Assembly (NCBI RefSeq): GCF_963422355.1
Contig: NC_085094.1
Location: 2,310,649 to 2,374,648 of the forward strand
Length of the DNA: 64,000 bases
Reading direction: 5' to 3'
Source: Corticium candelabrum
Lineage: Eukaryota; Porifera; Homoscleromorpha; Homosclerophorida; Plakinidae
The notes below the pieces were generated by a model. The model saw nothing but the letters and a program-made list of their open reading frames with translations, was not told the origin of the DNA and searched no databases. Positions 45,984 to 59,400 of this stretch are shown here, piece after piece; position 1 is the first letter of the stretch, and each line of letters begins with the position of its first letter. A program made the position numbers and the translations under genes.

Positions 45984-48900
45984 ATGCATGTTTCCTTAGC
46001 TATTTGCGACGTACGGGTATCACATCCGTTTACTGTTGTTCGCGATTTTCTCTTTCCGGTCCTTCTTGAGTCAGATTTCTTACGAGACGTTAATGCTGTA
46101 CTCGATTATCAAGATGGAAGGGTTGCTCAATGGGTTTCTCCGTCGAGCAAGGTGAAGCTATCAATCGTCGGTGTCGTCGCCGAGAAGAGTGGACTGACTC
46201 TTTCCGTGTTTAGCGATGCTACAGGCAGGATATGCGAGTTCAGATCTCAAGATCGACTTGCCTTCGTTTTAGATACCACGGATAAACACTTCATGGTATA
46301 CACATTCATTCGATAAGCTCCGTCTTATACTCTGTTCGCGAGTCTCAGGCTGTCCGCTTATAAACGACTTGTGGTGTAAACCTAGCACGGCTGTCGTTGC
46401 CATTGCAACTCTCGATGTCGATCAAATGGTGAGGTTGTCATCTTTAATAGATGAGTATTATTTAGTTTTCGCTCGCAATTCTGATGATGTGGGAAGAACA
46501 ACTGTTGCTCACCACAAATTTGATATATAATGGTGACTAGGCGCCTGCCAATCAGATGCCATATCGATTGTCTCCATCGGACAGAGAGAACGTTCAACGT
46601 CAGATAGAAACTATGCTGAAGCAAGGAATTGTCAGAGAATCTAGATCTCCGTGGGGCATTTCCGTAATTCTCGTTGACCAAAAAAACCGTTTCAGGTGGT
46701 TCTGCGTCGATTACCGTAAAGTTAATGAATTGACAGAGAAAGATAGATATCCGATCCGATGTGTAGACGATAGTAGATCTGCTCGCAGGCAATCCATATT
46801 TTACGTGCCTCGGTTTTCAGTCAGGCTATTGGCAGATTCCTGTGGCGCCAAAAGACATTGAAAAGATTGCATTCATCACTCCGGTTGATCTATCTAAATT
46901 CACGGTAATGTCTTTCGGGTTACGTAACCATTAAACCCCCTTGTATGTTTCAAAGGCGATGGATACCATGCTTACTGGTCTTAAATGGCAGACTTGAATT
47001 GTTCATCTAGATGACATCCTGATCTTCTCTTCTGATTTTGAGACACACTTGAAACATCTCGACTCTGTCTTCCAACGATTTCATAAATACAATCTTAAGT
47101 TAAAGACAGAGAAATGCAATTTTGCTCAGCAACAGCTTTGCAGTATGAGATATCTCGTGACTCCAAACGGTATCCTAACAGATCCTGAAAAGATTCGTGC
47201 TGTTCGCGACATGGCCGTTCCAAAGAACAAGTCCTAACTTAGGTCATTTCTTGGTTTAATAGCGTATTACCGCCGATTCGTTCGCTCGTATGCTTTAGTC
47301 GCTTCTCCTCTGACTCGGCTACTTCGTAATGACATACCATTTCAGTGGGACGAAAGACATCAACAAGCGTTCGAACATTTAAAAGTACGTTTGACGTCGC
47401 CCTCTTTACTGGTTCACCCAGATTGAGAAAAGCCATTCAAGTTACAAACAGATGCTTCGAATTATGCAATAGCGGCAATTCTGGCTTAAGTTTCTGACGA
47501 CGAACGTATACCGAAAAGGTACTATATATATTATGCTAGCCGCCACCTGACTGACGCGGAAAGAAAGTTTGACAAGAGGGAAAAGGAGTTGCTCGCCATC
47601 GTCTGGGGCTGCGAAAAATTTTGAAAGTATTTGTCTGGTCAGCGCTTTACAGTGGAAACCGACCACGCCAACTTGCGATGGTTTATGTCAGTGAAGCACC
47701 GGACGGGTCGCTTCGCACTCTGAGTCTTACGTTTACAAGGATTTGATTTTGTTAAAACTCACAAACCAGGAAAATCTAATGAGAATGCTGACGCGTTGTC
47801 ACGACTGTTGCGTCGGATTCTTCTATAGTCCCACTTACAGCTGTTACTGAGATCCTAATTGAATTACCTGATAAAGATTAGCTACTTGAGCAACAGAAGT
47901 CCGACACTCTCCTCAGTGAGGTCATAAGTTACTTGAAGTCTCGAGAACAGCGTGCACAGCGTGCACAACAAGACATATCCGTAGTAGTTAGAGAAGCTCT
48001 AAGAAACACAGGCACAATTTCCGTCGATGAAAACACTGGATTGCTAATGCACAAGTCGATACTCAACGGTCGGAAACATTACGTTCCTATACTCCCTTCC
48101 GCTAGTCGCTCAGCAGTCGTGGCAGTCATGAAAGCGTTTCACGATCTACCCATGTCTGGGCATCTTGGACACAAGAAGACATATTATCGGGTGCGGTCTC
48201 AATATTACTGGAAGAGTTTCGGACAGGAGGTGAAAGATTTTGTTCGTTGCTCTAGGGAATGCCAGTCCAAGAAGACTCCCAAACCGTCCTGATCTGGCAA
48301 ATTGCAATTGTTCAGCGCTACTCGCCCATTCGAAGTAGTTGGAGTCAACAGTTTCAGACCGTTCCCACGTCTTGTCACTGGCAATCGTTACATCGTCGTG
48401 ATGGTCGACCGATTTTCCAGATTAGTCGGGCTTGCACCTGTGCCAGATATTACCGCTTGTACTGTCACTGATGCCGTTGTGGACCGCATTGTTTTGCACC
48501 ACGGATGTCCCACAGCGCTCTTGTCGGATAAGGGGTCACAACTTATGTCCACCATATAAGGTATTTTCCAGCGCGTATCACCCCAAAACAACGGACAAGT
48601 TGAGCCACTAAACCGATATAGCTCTTTTGCCTTATCAGCCTACGTTAACGATCATCAAGATGACTTGGACGACTTGTTGAAGCTATCGCGTTTGCCTATC
48701 GCACGAGCTTTGTGAACGCCATCGGTAACACTCCGTTCTATCTCGTTCATGGAAAAGATCCTCAGCTTCTTACTGACCCTTTAGCCAGTCCTCACAGAGT
48801 CGTTGAAGACGTACACCAGTATGGTCTAGCCCTTACGAGCAACATCAAGGACGCATTTGATACCGACAGGTGTTACCAGGAAAGGTAGAGTCCACACGAA

Positions 48901-49340
48901 AGCGATTTTACCATCTCAAGCATGATGTAGTCAATTTTGAACTCGGATAGTTGGTCATAGTACACTCTCCGTAGCGAAAATCAGGTTTGTCGCCCAAGCT
49001 CGGCAAATCGTATGACGGTCCGTACCGTTTTCTGCGCCGCCTGTCTGATGTTCATTACGATTTGACACACATTTCTTACAGATAAACGCACTACGGCCCA
49101 CGTCCAGTGCATCAGATATCTAAACGTTAATTTCTCCTCCCGGTACGAGGGAGATAATGAAGCAGACGACGAGCAACCCCCGCAAGCTACTGCCGTTTCC
49201 ACTCAGTTTGGGGAAAAGAACGAGGATTCCGAAGATGAGCACGAGGACGACCAAAGCCTACTACTGTAGTAGGTCAACCTCCTAGACGTCAACGTGCCAC
49301 AGCAGGAAAGACTCCTTCAAGATTTGCGGACTACGAGTTT
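45984..49340 (+). pseudogene. Ty3/gypsy-type retrotransposon pol remnant
   Basis: Ordered pol domains appear in shifting frames. Near 46030 lies HPFTVVRDFLFPVLLESDFL, like the protease-RT linker region of gypsy pol. From 46556 comes reverse transcriptase (LKQGIVRESRSPWGISVILV, DYRKVNELTEKDRYPI, then HLDDILIFSSDFETHLKHL in place of YVDD). About 47450-47800 is RNase H (QTDASNYA, AERKFDKREKELLAIVW, NADALSR). 48160-48290 is the integrase zinc region (MSGHLGHKKTYYRVRSQYYW, CSREC). 48302-48559 is the integrase core (VGVNSFRPFP, LLSDKGSQ), with Asn where the first catalytic Asp is expected. The tail near 49280 reads PPRRQRATAGKTPSRFADY. Many stops and frameshifts. Gag and the 5' LTR were not found. 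Confidence 0.8.
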
Positions 49341-49429
49341 TGAACACCACTGAGTTCGTTTTACTTAGTTTTTGGTGTTTTGTTAGAAGTTTAGTCCGCT
49401 AATGAGAACACTAGGAAAAACGGTCATGT

Positions 49430-49600
49430 AGCGCGTTAAAAGTGTATGTAATTAGATTATAGCCTCGTGTTACCTAGATAGGTATATGCAAGATACTCTT
49501 GTATCTTTTCTCATCCCCGTTGTGTAAGCCAGTACAAACTGCGCGTTCGTTACACTATCTAGAGCAAAGAGTTGTAATAAAAATGTATTTGTATCTAAAT
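49430..49600 (+). other. Possible 3' LTR of the gypsy element
   Basis: After the pol tail, TGTATGTAATTAGATTATAG begins a non-coding stretch with TTGTAATAAAAATG as a possible poly(A) signal. No matching upstream copy was found in the window, so LTR status is unproven. Confidence 0.25.
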
Positions 49601-49795
49601 GAATCTAGATATATTATTTTGCATATATTATTAATTAAATCTTACTACCCTTAACGTTTTTAAAATTTTACATTACCTGTTCTACTGCGTATTCCAAACA
49701 TGTAGATACAACGTACTGTATCCGAAGTCCATTCCATGCAATGAAAATAAAATTTTATATCCGGGAACGTCATCTATATCCGGGTTTTGTCAGCC

Positions 49796-52700
49796 ATGAG
49801 CTCGCTCGCTCGCCAGCTGCACAAGCTCGCCGTTCCTGGGCAATCCGTTCGCTACGATGAGCTATTGGTGCGTCGTCATTCTCTTCTCTTTGACGCTCGT
49901 GAAGCAGCCGAGGTGAGTAACACCAGCATTCTCTCTCTCGCACTGAACGGCCTCGACGAGCTGCAGAGTATCGACCTTGAAGCGTTTGAACAATTCGAAC
50001 AAAGCATATTTAGCGAAGAATCAAAGACTTTCCAGCGTCTTCAGCAGACAAGAGACGTCGTACGGAGTCTGGACGACACGTTGGAGCGTTTTCTACGTCG
50101 TTTGTCGCCTTACGTCTTGCTCAAACCTGCTCACAAGTGTTTAGAATGGTTAATACGAGCGTATAACGTCCATCAGTGCAATGCGGATGCTCTTATCGAG
50201 TGCGTCTTGCCGCATCACGAGACCAATTTGTTTGCACGTGTTGTGCAGTTGCTGCCTCTGCGCGACGAGTCATCTCGTTGGCATTGGCTTCTTCCTCTGC
50301 AGAAAGAAGGAATACCACTGCCGAGAGCTGCTCTGTTGCAACACTGTGCGTCTGTTCCAGCTACACTGACGTTTATATGTGAAATGGTGTCACGTGCGTT
50401 GCAGACAGGAGTGTCTAGTGTTAGAACGTTGGTCACCTTTTCTGTTTCGACTGTGATTGGGGTTGTGGAGTTGATGGTTAAGATCAAGGAGGACACAGTG
50501 GCTCGTCTGCTGCCGTTTGTGTTGGAGGGTTTGAGGTCGTCGAATGTCGACTGGAGCTTGGGTGTGATGATGGTCGTCTCACAGCTCTGTTATAAAGCTC
50601 AGCTCGATGGCAAGTTAGCGATGTCACTAGTGGAAATTGTGGCCAAGGTAAGTTGGCGTAGTTGAGGCATGACAGACAATGTGGTGAAGTCGTAGACTCG
50701 TACCCAGTCCTCCTCCTCGAGAGCACTCCACGTGTTTTTTGTTCCACTTGCCAGGAGAAGGACTGGTAACATATTATGTCATGTGAGGAACTAGTTCTTC
50801 ACGTGGTAGGTTTTCAGTGTGTTGATTGGTCAAAACTGTAAAGCGCGAGACTAAAATTGTTGTTACAAAGGCACGTGTATGATCCTATTACAATGAATTG
50901 AGTAGCAATTACCTTGACAAGTAGACGGTTATTAGCAATAGTTGTCGTCATGCAAGTGCAAGCTCATTAGTGTCTCTAGCTGCTTAGTACGAAGTGTTTA
51001 CTGTGTAATTTACCTTGTAGATGTGTAGCGATGGTCTTTCAAACAGCGATAGCACAAACCGATTGGTCATTTACTTTGCTCTGCTCTACTCTGCTGTGTC
51101 TGTCTGTTTGTTGTTACCCTTACATCACAGGATGTCACACTGGCCTGTGTATTACACTGGCCCATATATTGCAGATGGGTGTTGAAATCGGCATCAGGCT
51201 GTGTAGTAAGTAAAGGTACAGTAAAGTGTGGAAAAACACAGTTGCGATAGAATGCACTGTTTTTGCATTGTAAAACTGTCTAATACAGATTTTATGTTGT
51301 AACATGACCCTAAATCAGCGTTAGCAAGCCAATTCACCAATTGAACCTGCCTTCTTGCACTCAATTTTTTCATGGCACATTGGATCTGTATAGATCTGAA
51401 ATGCCTATTCCTGATTTCAGATAGTGCTGTTTGTCACCAGCAATGTGGATGAAAGCAAGATTTTTCGAATATATTTGGAATCTTAAAAAGTGCGGCTAAC
51501 TTTCGTTGGCCTCTGTATGAGGGTTGAATTGCCAGGGTTGCTACTCTCATTCCATGTAACGGCAGAAGCATCTTTGAAGTGACAATGTATGAGAGGGGTA
51601 ATGTCAAACTAGCTGCAAGACTACAGTACTAGACAACACCACCAATAAGCTATCTAGAATTTTCTGTTGTCGTTGCGTAATATCTGAGAGTTAGTGCTAC
51701 ATACGTGTAGTTATGTGTTTTTGTGTTAATTTGCTTGGGCAAAGAACAGACAAATCAACTATTATATGTATAAAACACAATTGCAATAGAATGAGCCAAT
51801 TTTGTATGACAAAGCTCTCTAATACAGATTTTAGGTTGTAACACTATACTAAATCAGCGTCAAGTGGCACATCTAAGCCTATTTACCCAACCTAAAGGCA
51901 GAAGTATGTATAAAAACATGAGTGAGGTAGAATGTGCTAATTTTTGCATTTTAAAACTACCTAGAGTATGGTTTTTAGGTTGTAATGCTTTGTCACAATG
52001 GCCTCTGGTTTGTATATGGCATGTGAGTGTGGGCATTCAACGCTAAGACAGCAAAGGAGACTATATTTTGTTGTGGTCGCACGTGATGACATTTACACGC
52101 ACGGTCTTTACCATTATTATTTGGTAGTTAGCTGTTGGCGTCTCAGGCATTTTCGTCTTGTAAACATTTCATGTATATTTACAGTACCCAGCTGAACTGG
52201 CAATTTTACAGTTGTAGTTACTGAGCATTTTATGTCCTAATAAGTTGTGTATTTTGTTGTAATGTGTGTAGCATATGAGAGAGGAAACTGTTGATGAGTC
52301 ACTAACTTGTATTGCTTACATATGTCTAAGTCAATCAATAAAGAAATTTTCAAGAAAGTCAGCTGTCTTTAGATTATTTTGTCATGTGGATCATGTCATT
52401 GATGTGTTCGAATTTAGGGCTGTACGGTATTTATGCAGAAAAGACTATGTAATGCCTTCACTGCAGAAGGTTGCCTCTATGTGCCAAGTTGATTGCTTGT
52501 TGGAACTCTTTACATCTCACTTGATGGACATGACTTGTAGTAGCATAATGTCTGAATGTAACGATATTGAAGACAATGAGACGTCAAAGTCTGAACAGAT
52601 GTATTGTACGATTCTGGTTGAAGTATTAAAGAATTTGAGACTGAAGAAGGATCTGGTTATTCGTTTTGTAAAGTATGGATTTTTACAAATTGCATTTACT

Positions 52701-53097
52701 AACATCTGGTGTGATTACTATGTTGCCTGTAGAGACTTACTTCAGCATTATGTTAGCATGCGGTGCAATGTAGAAGGTGAATCTCTAGCAACTCTGCATG
52801 ATAGGTTGCAAGTATTGGTAAGAACGCTTGAAACAAGGTAAGACAGCAATTCATTTATTTTGTGTACGATGATGTAGGCAACATGTGTTTAGATACTCGC
52901 TAGAGTTTGATGCTGCTCTTGAAGAGCACTTGAAAGAGCTTGCTAGGGAAGGCCAACAGTTGGTTGATGTTGAGGAAATGGTTGGTGATGAAGACATTGA
53001 AGGACATTCAAGAGTGACTGGAATACAGCAACAATCTGATTTGATTCAAGAGCTGCTTTCAATTGCTTTGTCTGGATCTCGATACGCTGTAGGTTTG

Positions 53098-53136
<39 letters not shown>

Positions 53137-56100
53137 TAATTGAATGCAAAAACATTTGTACTTTGTGTGACGAATATTAATGCAGTTGTTTAAATTGTAG
53201 ATTGTCAGCGAATTATCTTCTAGCACTTTGACAGTAAGTCTGCATCATCCGAAAGCTGAGGTTCGGCGTTTGGCAGTTCTCCAACTTGAAAAAACAATTC
53301 GTGACGCGGAACAGGTTAGTTAATAAATTGCTTTGTATTGAGCGTTGTACCACTTTCACATCGTTCATTACTGTTATTACAGGATGCATCAATTGATATT
53401 ACGTTTTATAAATATGCTCTCCTAGCAAGGCTACGTGATGATCATGCAGCAGTAGTACAAACGGTTATAGATATGGGACAGGTGGGTATATAGTGGAATA
53501 ATTTAATGTGCATTGCTTCAGTTTCATATGTGTAGCATCTTGTTGAGGTTGTTGGTTATGAAGATTTGTTAGCTTTGTTCATTTACATTATGTCAAGGCA
53601 ACTGGAAAAGGACAGATGTAGAGATAAACTGTGGTAAGCTGTTGTTGTCTAAGTTATTTATGTCTTTACATTCAAGTAAACTGGACAGCATGACAACATT
53701 TTATTGTCTTTATGCTAACTGATGGTTCAAGATATTTGATAATTTCATTAGGATGCAAATTGCAAAGTGGGCAAAGAGAGTCCATTATACTCATTCAACA
53801 TTTTTACCGGAAATTTGGCAAATACTGAACATTCTAGTGCTTAACTCAGTTTTGTTGGACACATATATGTTTGTTAACAGGATGTACTCTCTCTCTAGTA
53901 GGCTTACTTAGGAACATTGTTACGAAAGTTGATGTCAGTTGGAAGTGGGGGAGGGGGGTTTACGTAGAACTTGTGTGGTGTGTGTGCACCTGTAATATTG
54001 GCTACAGTAGAATTTTACGTATCATGATGTAATAAGTGCATCTAGTGACATAGATGTAATCAGTCAGGTGTAACATTTTGCATACACAGGGTAATAAGCT
54101 ATTTTAATGATGTAAAATAAAAGTGTTTCAATAGTTTTTACTTAGTCATCAACAATTTTTGTGTACACTTTAACGGAGGCACAAGGAAAGTGTGCATTTA
54201 CCATTCTTGTTACATTTTTGAAAATTTTGAATGTCTCCTGACTGAAATCTTTCTTTAGGCAGCAAGTGTGTTTATCGATGACTAAGCTCATTTCTGTGTC
54301 TTTGTCGTCATGTTCGTGCCGAGCTCAACAAGAAGTTCTTATTGCTGTGCTTCCTCATATTCTACTACTGCCAAGGACATATAAATATGGAATGAAAATT
54401 GTCGACTTTTTGGCTACCTCAGAGTTTTCACACAAGTTTCCACTGATTTCTGATTTGTCTCAGCTAGTGGCAAGTGATGGTCAGTTGACAGTTGGTGGGC
54501 TGTTTTAGGTTTCGAACGAATGATTTGGGATCGTTTTTGTGTAGTTTGGTTGCGTTTGGTTGGATCGCGACCATCTCCTGCCTTGCTGGCCCAGTGTAAT
54601 GAAATGTTACTCGGCTGCTTGTCGCATGGGTGGTGTAAAATGGAGGAAGAAGAAGGAATAAAGATGGTCAGTCGTGAGTACATGTATATTTTATAGGGCT
54701 GGTTTTCTAATGGACTCTAATGATCTGAGTGCTATTTCTTCTTTGGTTTTCTGCTTTTATTTATGGATATTTCTTGTTTGTTTCTTTGCTTATTTATTAG
54801 TTTGTCAGTTTTATGTGTGTGTATGTTCCATCTTTTTAATGATCGGTCTACTGTTTTGTCTGTCTACAACGTTGTACTGAAAAGGACTGTACCTTGTGGT
54901 TCAAGTAATTTTTAAACTTAGTGTCTACTTATACCCTGTTTACACGAGCACTTGTAAGTGGGCCAGCCTGTGTTGGCTCGGTTTCTATGGTACATGTAAA
55001 CACGTGCCGAGCCGTCTCAGCTTGGTATTTCTAGCCGGGCCAGCGTGGGCCAGCCCTGGCTGGCTCAGGTCAAGTGCATCGTGTAAGAGCAAAACGTGCT
55101 AGAAAACGAGCCACAAATGCTCATTTTGTAGCCTCACGTACGGTAGCCAGATCCCTTTCCGCCGCATTATACTTCTGGACAAAAATGGGACAAATAGCGT
55201 GGAGCAAGACGGAGACTCTGTCTTATCCAATTATGGAGAGACCAAAATGAGCAAGACGTTTAGCTTTTGAACTTCGTTGCTGGATGCACGCAACAGTCGC
55301 CTGGCGATAGACCTACGGCGTCTCGTATATGTCGTATGCATTCTTGATATGACTATTGTAAAGCCATAGAGAAAAGACGCGAGCAATTTGGCTTCTGTCC
55401 ATTGCAAACGTGAGCTAAAGCGAGCTATGTCAAGCTCAAGTAACTAACTCACATTGAAGACATGCATTGGCTTCCTTCTACAGAGTGTGTCGTATAGACA
55501 TGGGCTGGAATACTGGGCTGGCACGGCTCGGCTCGAGTCGGCTCACTATGCGTGCTCTTATAAATGGGGTATTAGGCTCTAAGAATGTTATGTTGTTAGC
55601 TAGTTCTAATTGGTGCTTGTTTGATGATTATGCATTTGAATGCTTCAGCAAATTTGATTATGTTGACTGTCTGTTGCTGCGATGTTGCTCTGGCATTGAT
55701 GATGGTGAAAGCTGTTTATTGGGTGCATTTCTGTGAGGATCTAGTCAATAGACTTGAGAACATTACAACAAATACATGAATATGGGACGACAGTTGAAGT
55801 GGTTACTCAAGCTCAAATACTAGTTTTTATGGTTTTAAACTGTCTAATAGTAATCTTGGCTCACTCATTCCTCACAGAAATAGGGCATGCTGTGAAGTTA
55901 CTACCTGTTTGCATCGTTGAGTTTACATGAAAAGAAAATTTCTATATAACTTGACTCTCACTTTGATGCTGACAATTTGATTATCACGTGATTGTTGTTT
56001 GTGTTTTTCATTAGATTAATGTTCTTGCTAGCTACAGACAAGAGTTTCTAGACGCCAGCCCGTTGACTATTTTGACTTTTGGTTTTATGGATTGCTTATT

Positions 56101-56422
56101 GTCTTCTGCTGAGAATAAGCAGTCTCTTCTTATCTGTGGAATAGCTGTAGAACTTATTGAACCGTCTCTTTGTGCTTTGTTAACATCCAGTCATGGTGAC
56201 TCTTCTAAAGTAAAGGTGAGAAATAGTAGCCAGTCAATGTGTTTGTCTTTGCTTTTTTTGGTCAGTCTCTTGCTGTATTTAATGACAGAAATAATTTTGA
56301 AGCCTGTTGTTTAATGCAGTGTTTGTATATGTGTTATGTAGTTCAGATTGTTGTTGTTGTTGTTGTTGTTACAACCCACATAGTGAAGTTGTGATGTGTT
56401 TGAGGTGGTGTGTGTATGTGTA

Positions 56423-56474
<52 letters not shown>

Positions 56475-59400
56475 CGTGCATGCTTGTCTGTCTGTCTGAT
56501 ATCTTTGAATGGCTTAACATGTCAATATGAAAGTTTCATAATATCTTTCCGAAATCTCAGATGAGTTAAAAAGTGGGAATTTTACTATGCAAAGGTTGCC
56601 GCCATCATTGTCTTAGGGCAATTGGACTATCGTTAGTGGACGACTCTTGCAACTCCAAATCATTGTTGCTTTAGTCGACAAAAAATGTTAGCATGTTTGT
56701 AAGGGGCCTCTTTATACTGTAGTCACCAATGGCTCATCATATTCCAAGTACTGGCATTTGTTATGTGCACTAGTGTGCTTGTGCTTATGTGTAATAGTGT
56801 GCTTGTGCTTATGCGTTCGTTTAGTTACGGTTGTGTTCTTGGGCTGAACTCTAGAGCGATGACAGGAGTGCTTTGGTGCCTCAACACATTCCTCAATCAT
56901 TGAGGGAAGCGTTATTGCCTCTTATGGTTAAGCATCATTCAAGTCAAATCTACAGAGTCATCCAACTATCTGGTCTTCAACTGAGAGTTGCTCAGGCAGT
57001 TTGTTGTGGTTTATGCATACCTACCAGTGCCGATGAAAGTGTGTCATATTGCTTTATGAGTACAAACAGAACATTCAATATGTTTTGTGACATAGAAATT
57101 TGGTTGAGTGTTCCTGTGACAAGTGCTGCTGATCATCAGTACACGCAAGTGTGTCGTGCTATTTACGTGTTGAGCTAGCTAGTGATGTAATTTAAATTGG
57201 TGGTTTTCAGGTTTTACTGCGGTTGTTTGATTTGTTGTTGGAAGGATCTCAAGCTTGTACAGATTCGGGTTTGTCGTCTCTGTTTCAAGAGCTTTTTTGT
57301 GTTTTTATGAAGGTAACTTATCTTTACATACAGGCATCTAGCTAAGGGCACACTTAGGACTTTTACATGATGAGGATGTAGGTGTTATGGTGGTTTGCTT
57401 TCATGCAGTTGGCTTTTTACAAGCAAGTGCCTATTTATTTGTATGTTTATAGGTTATTTCTGTTTATGTAATTGTTCCAGTCTCTTTTGTGGCTGCATTT
57501 TGTAAGATGGATGAAAGAGTTTTCGAAGTTTGAGGAAGCATGGTTGCTAGTCTTTGTTGTTTAGGAAATAATTTGGCTGTTTGTGTAAACTTGGTCTCAG
57601 ATTAACTTAGACTTAGATAAGCACATTGTAGTAGCAGTGGTTTTGATCGTTTGTGCTGAAACCTTTTATTTGACATTTTTGTTGGTTGGAATGGGTCTAT
57701 GCATTTTTGATTTGTAGTCCATGTTTGTATGTGTCTAATCTTGTTGTACAAGACTGCTTGCTGTCAGAGGTATGTCTAAGTTCTGTTCATTGAGTTGAGG
57801 TTGTTCAATGAGAGCTCTGATTTTGAATAGATTTTACTCAGTCTGTTACTAAAGAATGCTTTTACTGACCAATTTTTCTGTTGATCTCACTTGCATCTTA
57901 TCACATTAGCCGTGGACAGAGTAATTGATTTCAACTATGCTTAATTTTTTGTGTCTTGTTAGCTGTACTTGTTTCTTTTGTATGTACAGTATAGCTGTAC
58001 AGTAACTCGTAATATCTTTTTAGAATCAGCTTAGTGACACTGGGTCTGCCATGAGGTTTCTTGCATTCCTTTGGACATTTCCTGACTCCAGCTGTCAGTT
58101 ACAACTTCCGTCATTTATTGATTTTGTGGGTGAAGAACAGACCAATTCACAACAATCCGCACAAAGAAAACGACATCTTGTTAGTTCTATAACTAAAGCT
58201 AGAAGTCTGCTTGTGGCTGCAGAGTACCTACAAAGCATGGATAAAGACCTTACAGCTGCTTTGGCTTCAGATGATTGTCCAGGTAGAAACCCATTTATCA
58301 GATGCTACTGGAAAAGTAACAAATTTATGTGTGTCCAGTGATTCCTGCCTTCGTTGTTGCTCTAAATAATCCAACTCCAGTTGTCAGAGAGCTGGTACTG
58401 CGTTGTCTGAATCTTATCAATAGAGCTTGCTCTCAAGTTAACTCACCTTCTGCCTTTCAAATTCTGACTGGGATTGTGTGTCAAGCTGCTGCAGAGATTA
58501 CCTTTGATTCTAACTTTGTTTGTCGGCTTCTTGCTGATTCGCTGTCTACAACACATATGAAGAAAAAGAAAGGTCAACGCCAAGAGTTGTTGAAACGAAC
58601 ATCAATGCTGAAGTGCCTGATGCGTTATGTAACTGACGATGAGACACCTTTGTATATGAGGCAGGCAACACTGGAACTTCTGAAAAATGTTGAAAGTGTA
58701 GTAAGTTTAGCACTGCTTAGAAGTCATTTGTAGCAGAGAGATTATGTTTTGTTGTAGTTCAAGCTGAATTGCTCGCTGCCTTTTTTGGAGTGGTTGCTGG
58801 ATAAGAGCAGTCACCCTGATAGTACTGATTGAATACACATGTAATTGTTGTCGAAGGTTTTACTGACTTGTTATTTTGTAGCTCTTTTGCCACTGGAGAC
58901 AAGCTGTATGAAGCTCTTGATTCAACAATATCAACCAGCAATTGTGCAAATAATTGGTTCGGATGAGAATGGGGCATGGGCGGTGTTTGAGAAATGCCTA
59001 CACGCTACCAGAGGTTTTCCATCTCCTCAAATGTTGTGTCTGAATCAGGTGGGCAGATTGAGATGTTATGTTTTATGATTGTGGAGTAAATTGTTTGTCA
59101 ATGTGAATCAGTTAACAATAAGGCCCAAAAAACCTACTATTTTGTAGTTGGTCTTTTGGACCATTAAGGCTGGTTCACAATATGCAGTGGAGAGCTGTCT
59201 GTCAGAATCCGTCCAACTACATCAAAAGCCCCGCTCAAGACGGACGACGGACTGATTGCTTGACGGAGCTGACGGATGGATAGAATCGATTCTATTTTGT
59301 CGACTCCGTCGGAAGTTGATTTACCGCAACAGGAAATGATTTGAAATTAGCGAAGTGCAAAACGAGGATGACATGATCATGCAGCATGGAAATGGTAATT

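Noticed and set aside
46382..46792. Minus-strand 136-codon frame
   Set aside because: Lies opposite the gypsy reverse transcriptase and shows no domain.
51174..51210. Small exon in HEATR1 intron 1 after CATATATTGCAG
   Set aside because: The flanking exons already join in phase 0 and the HEATR1 order reads through without it.
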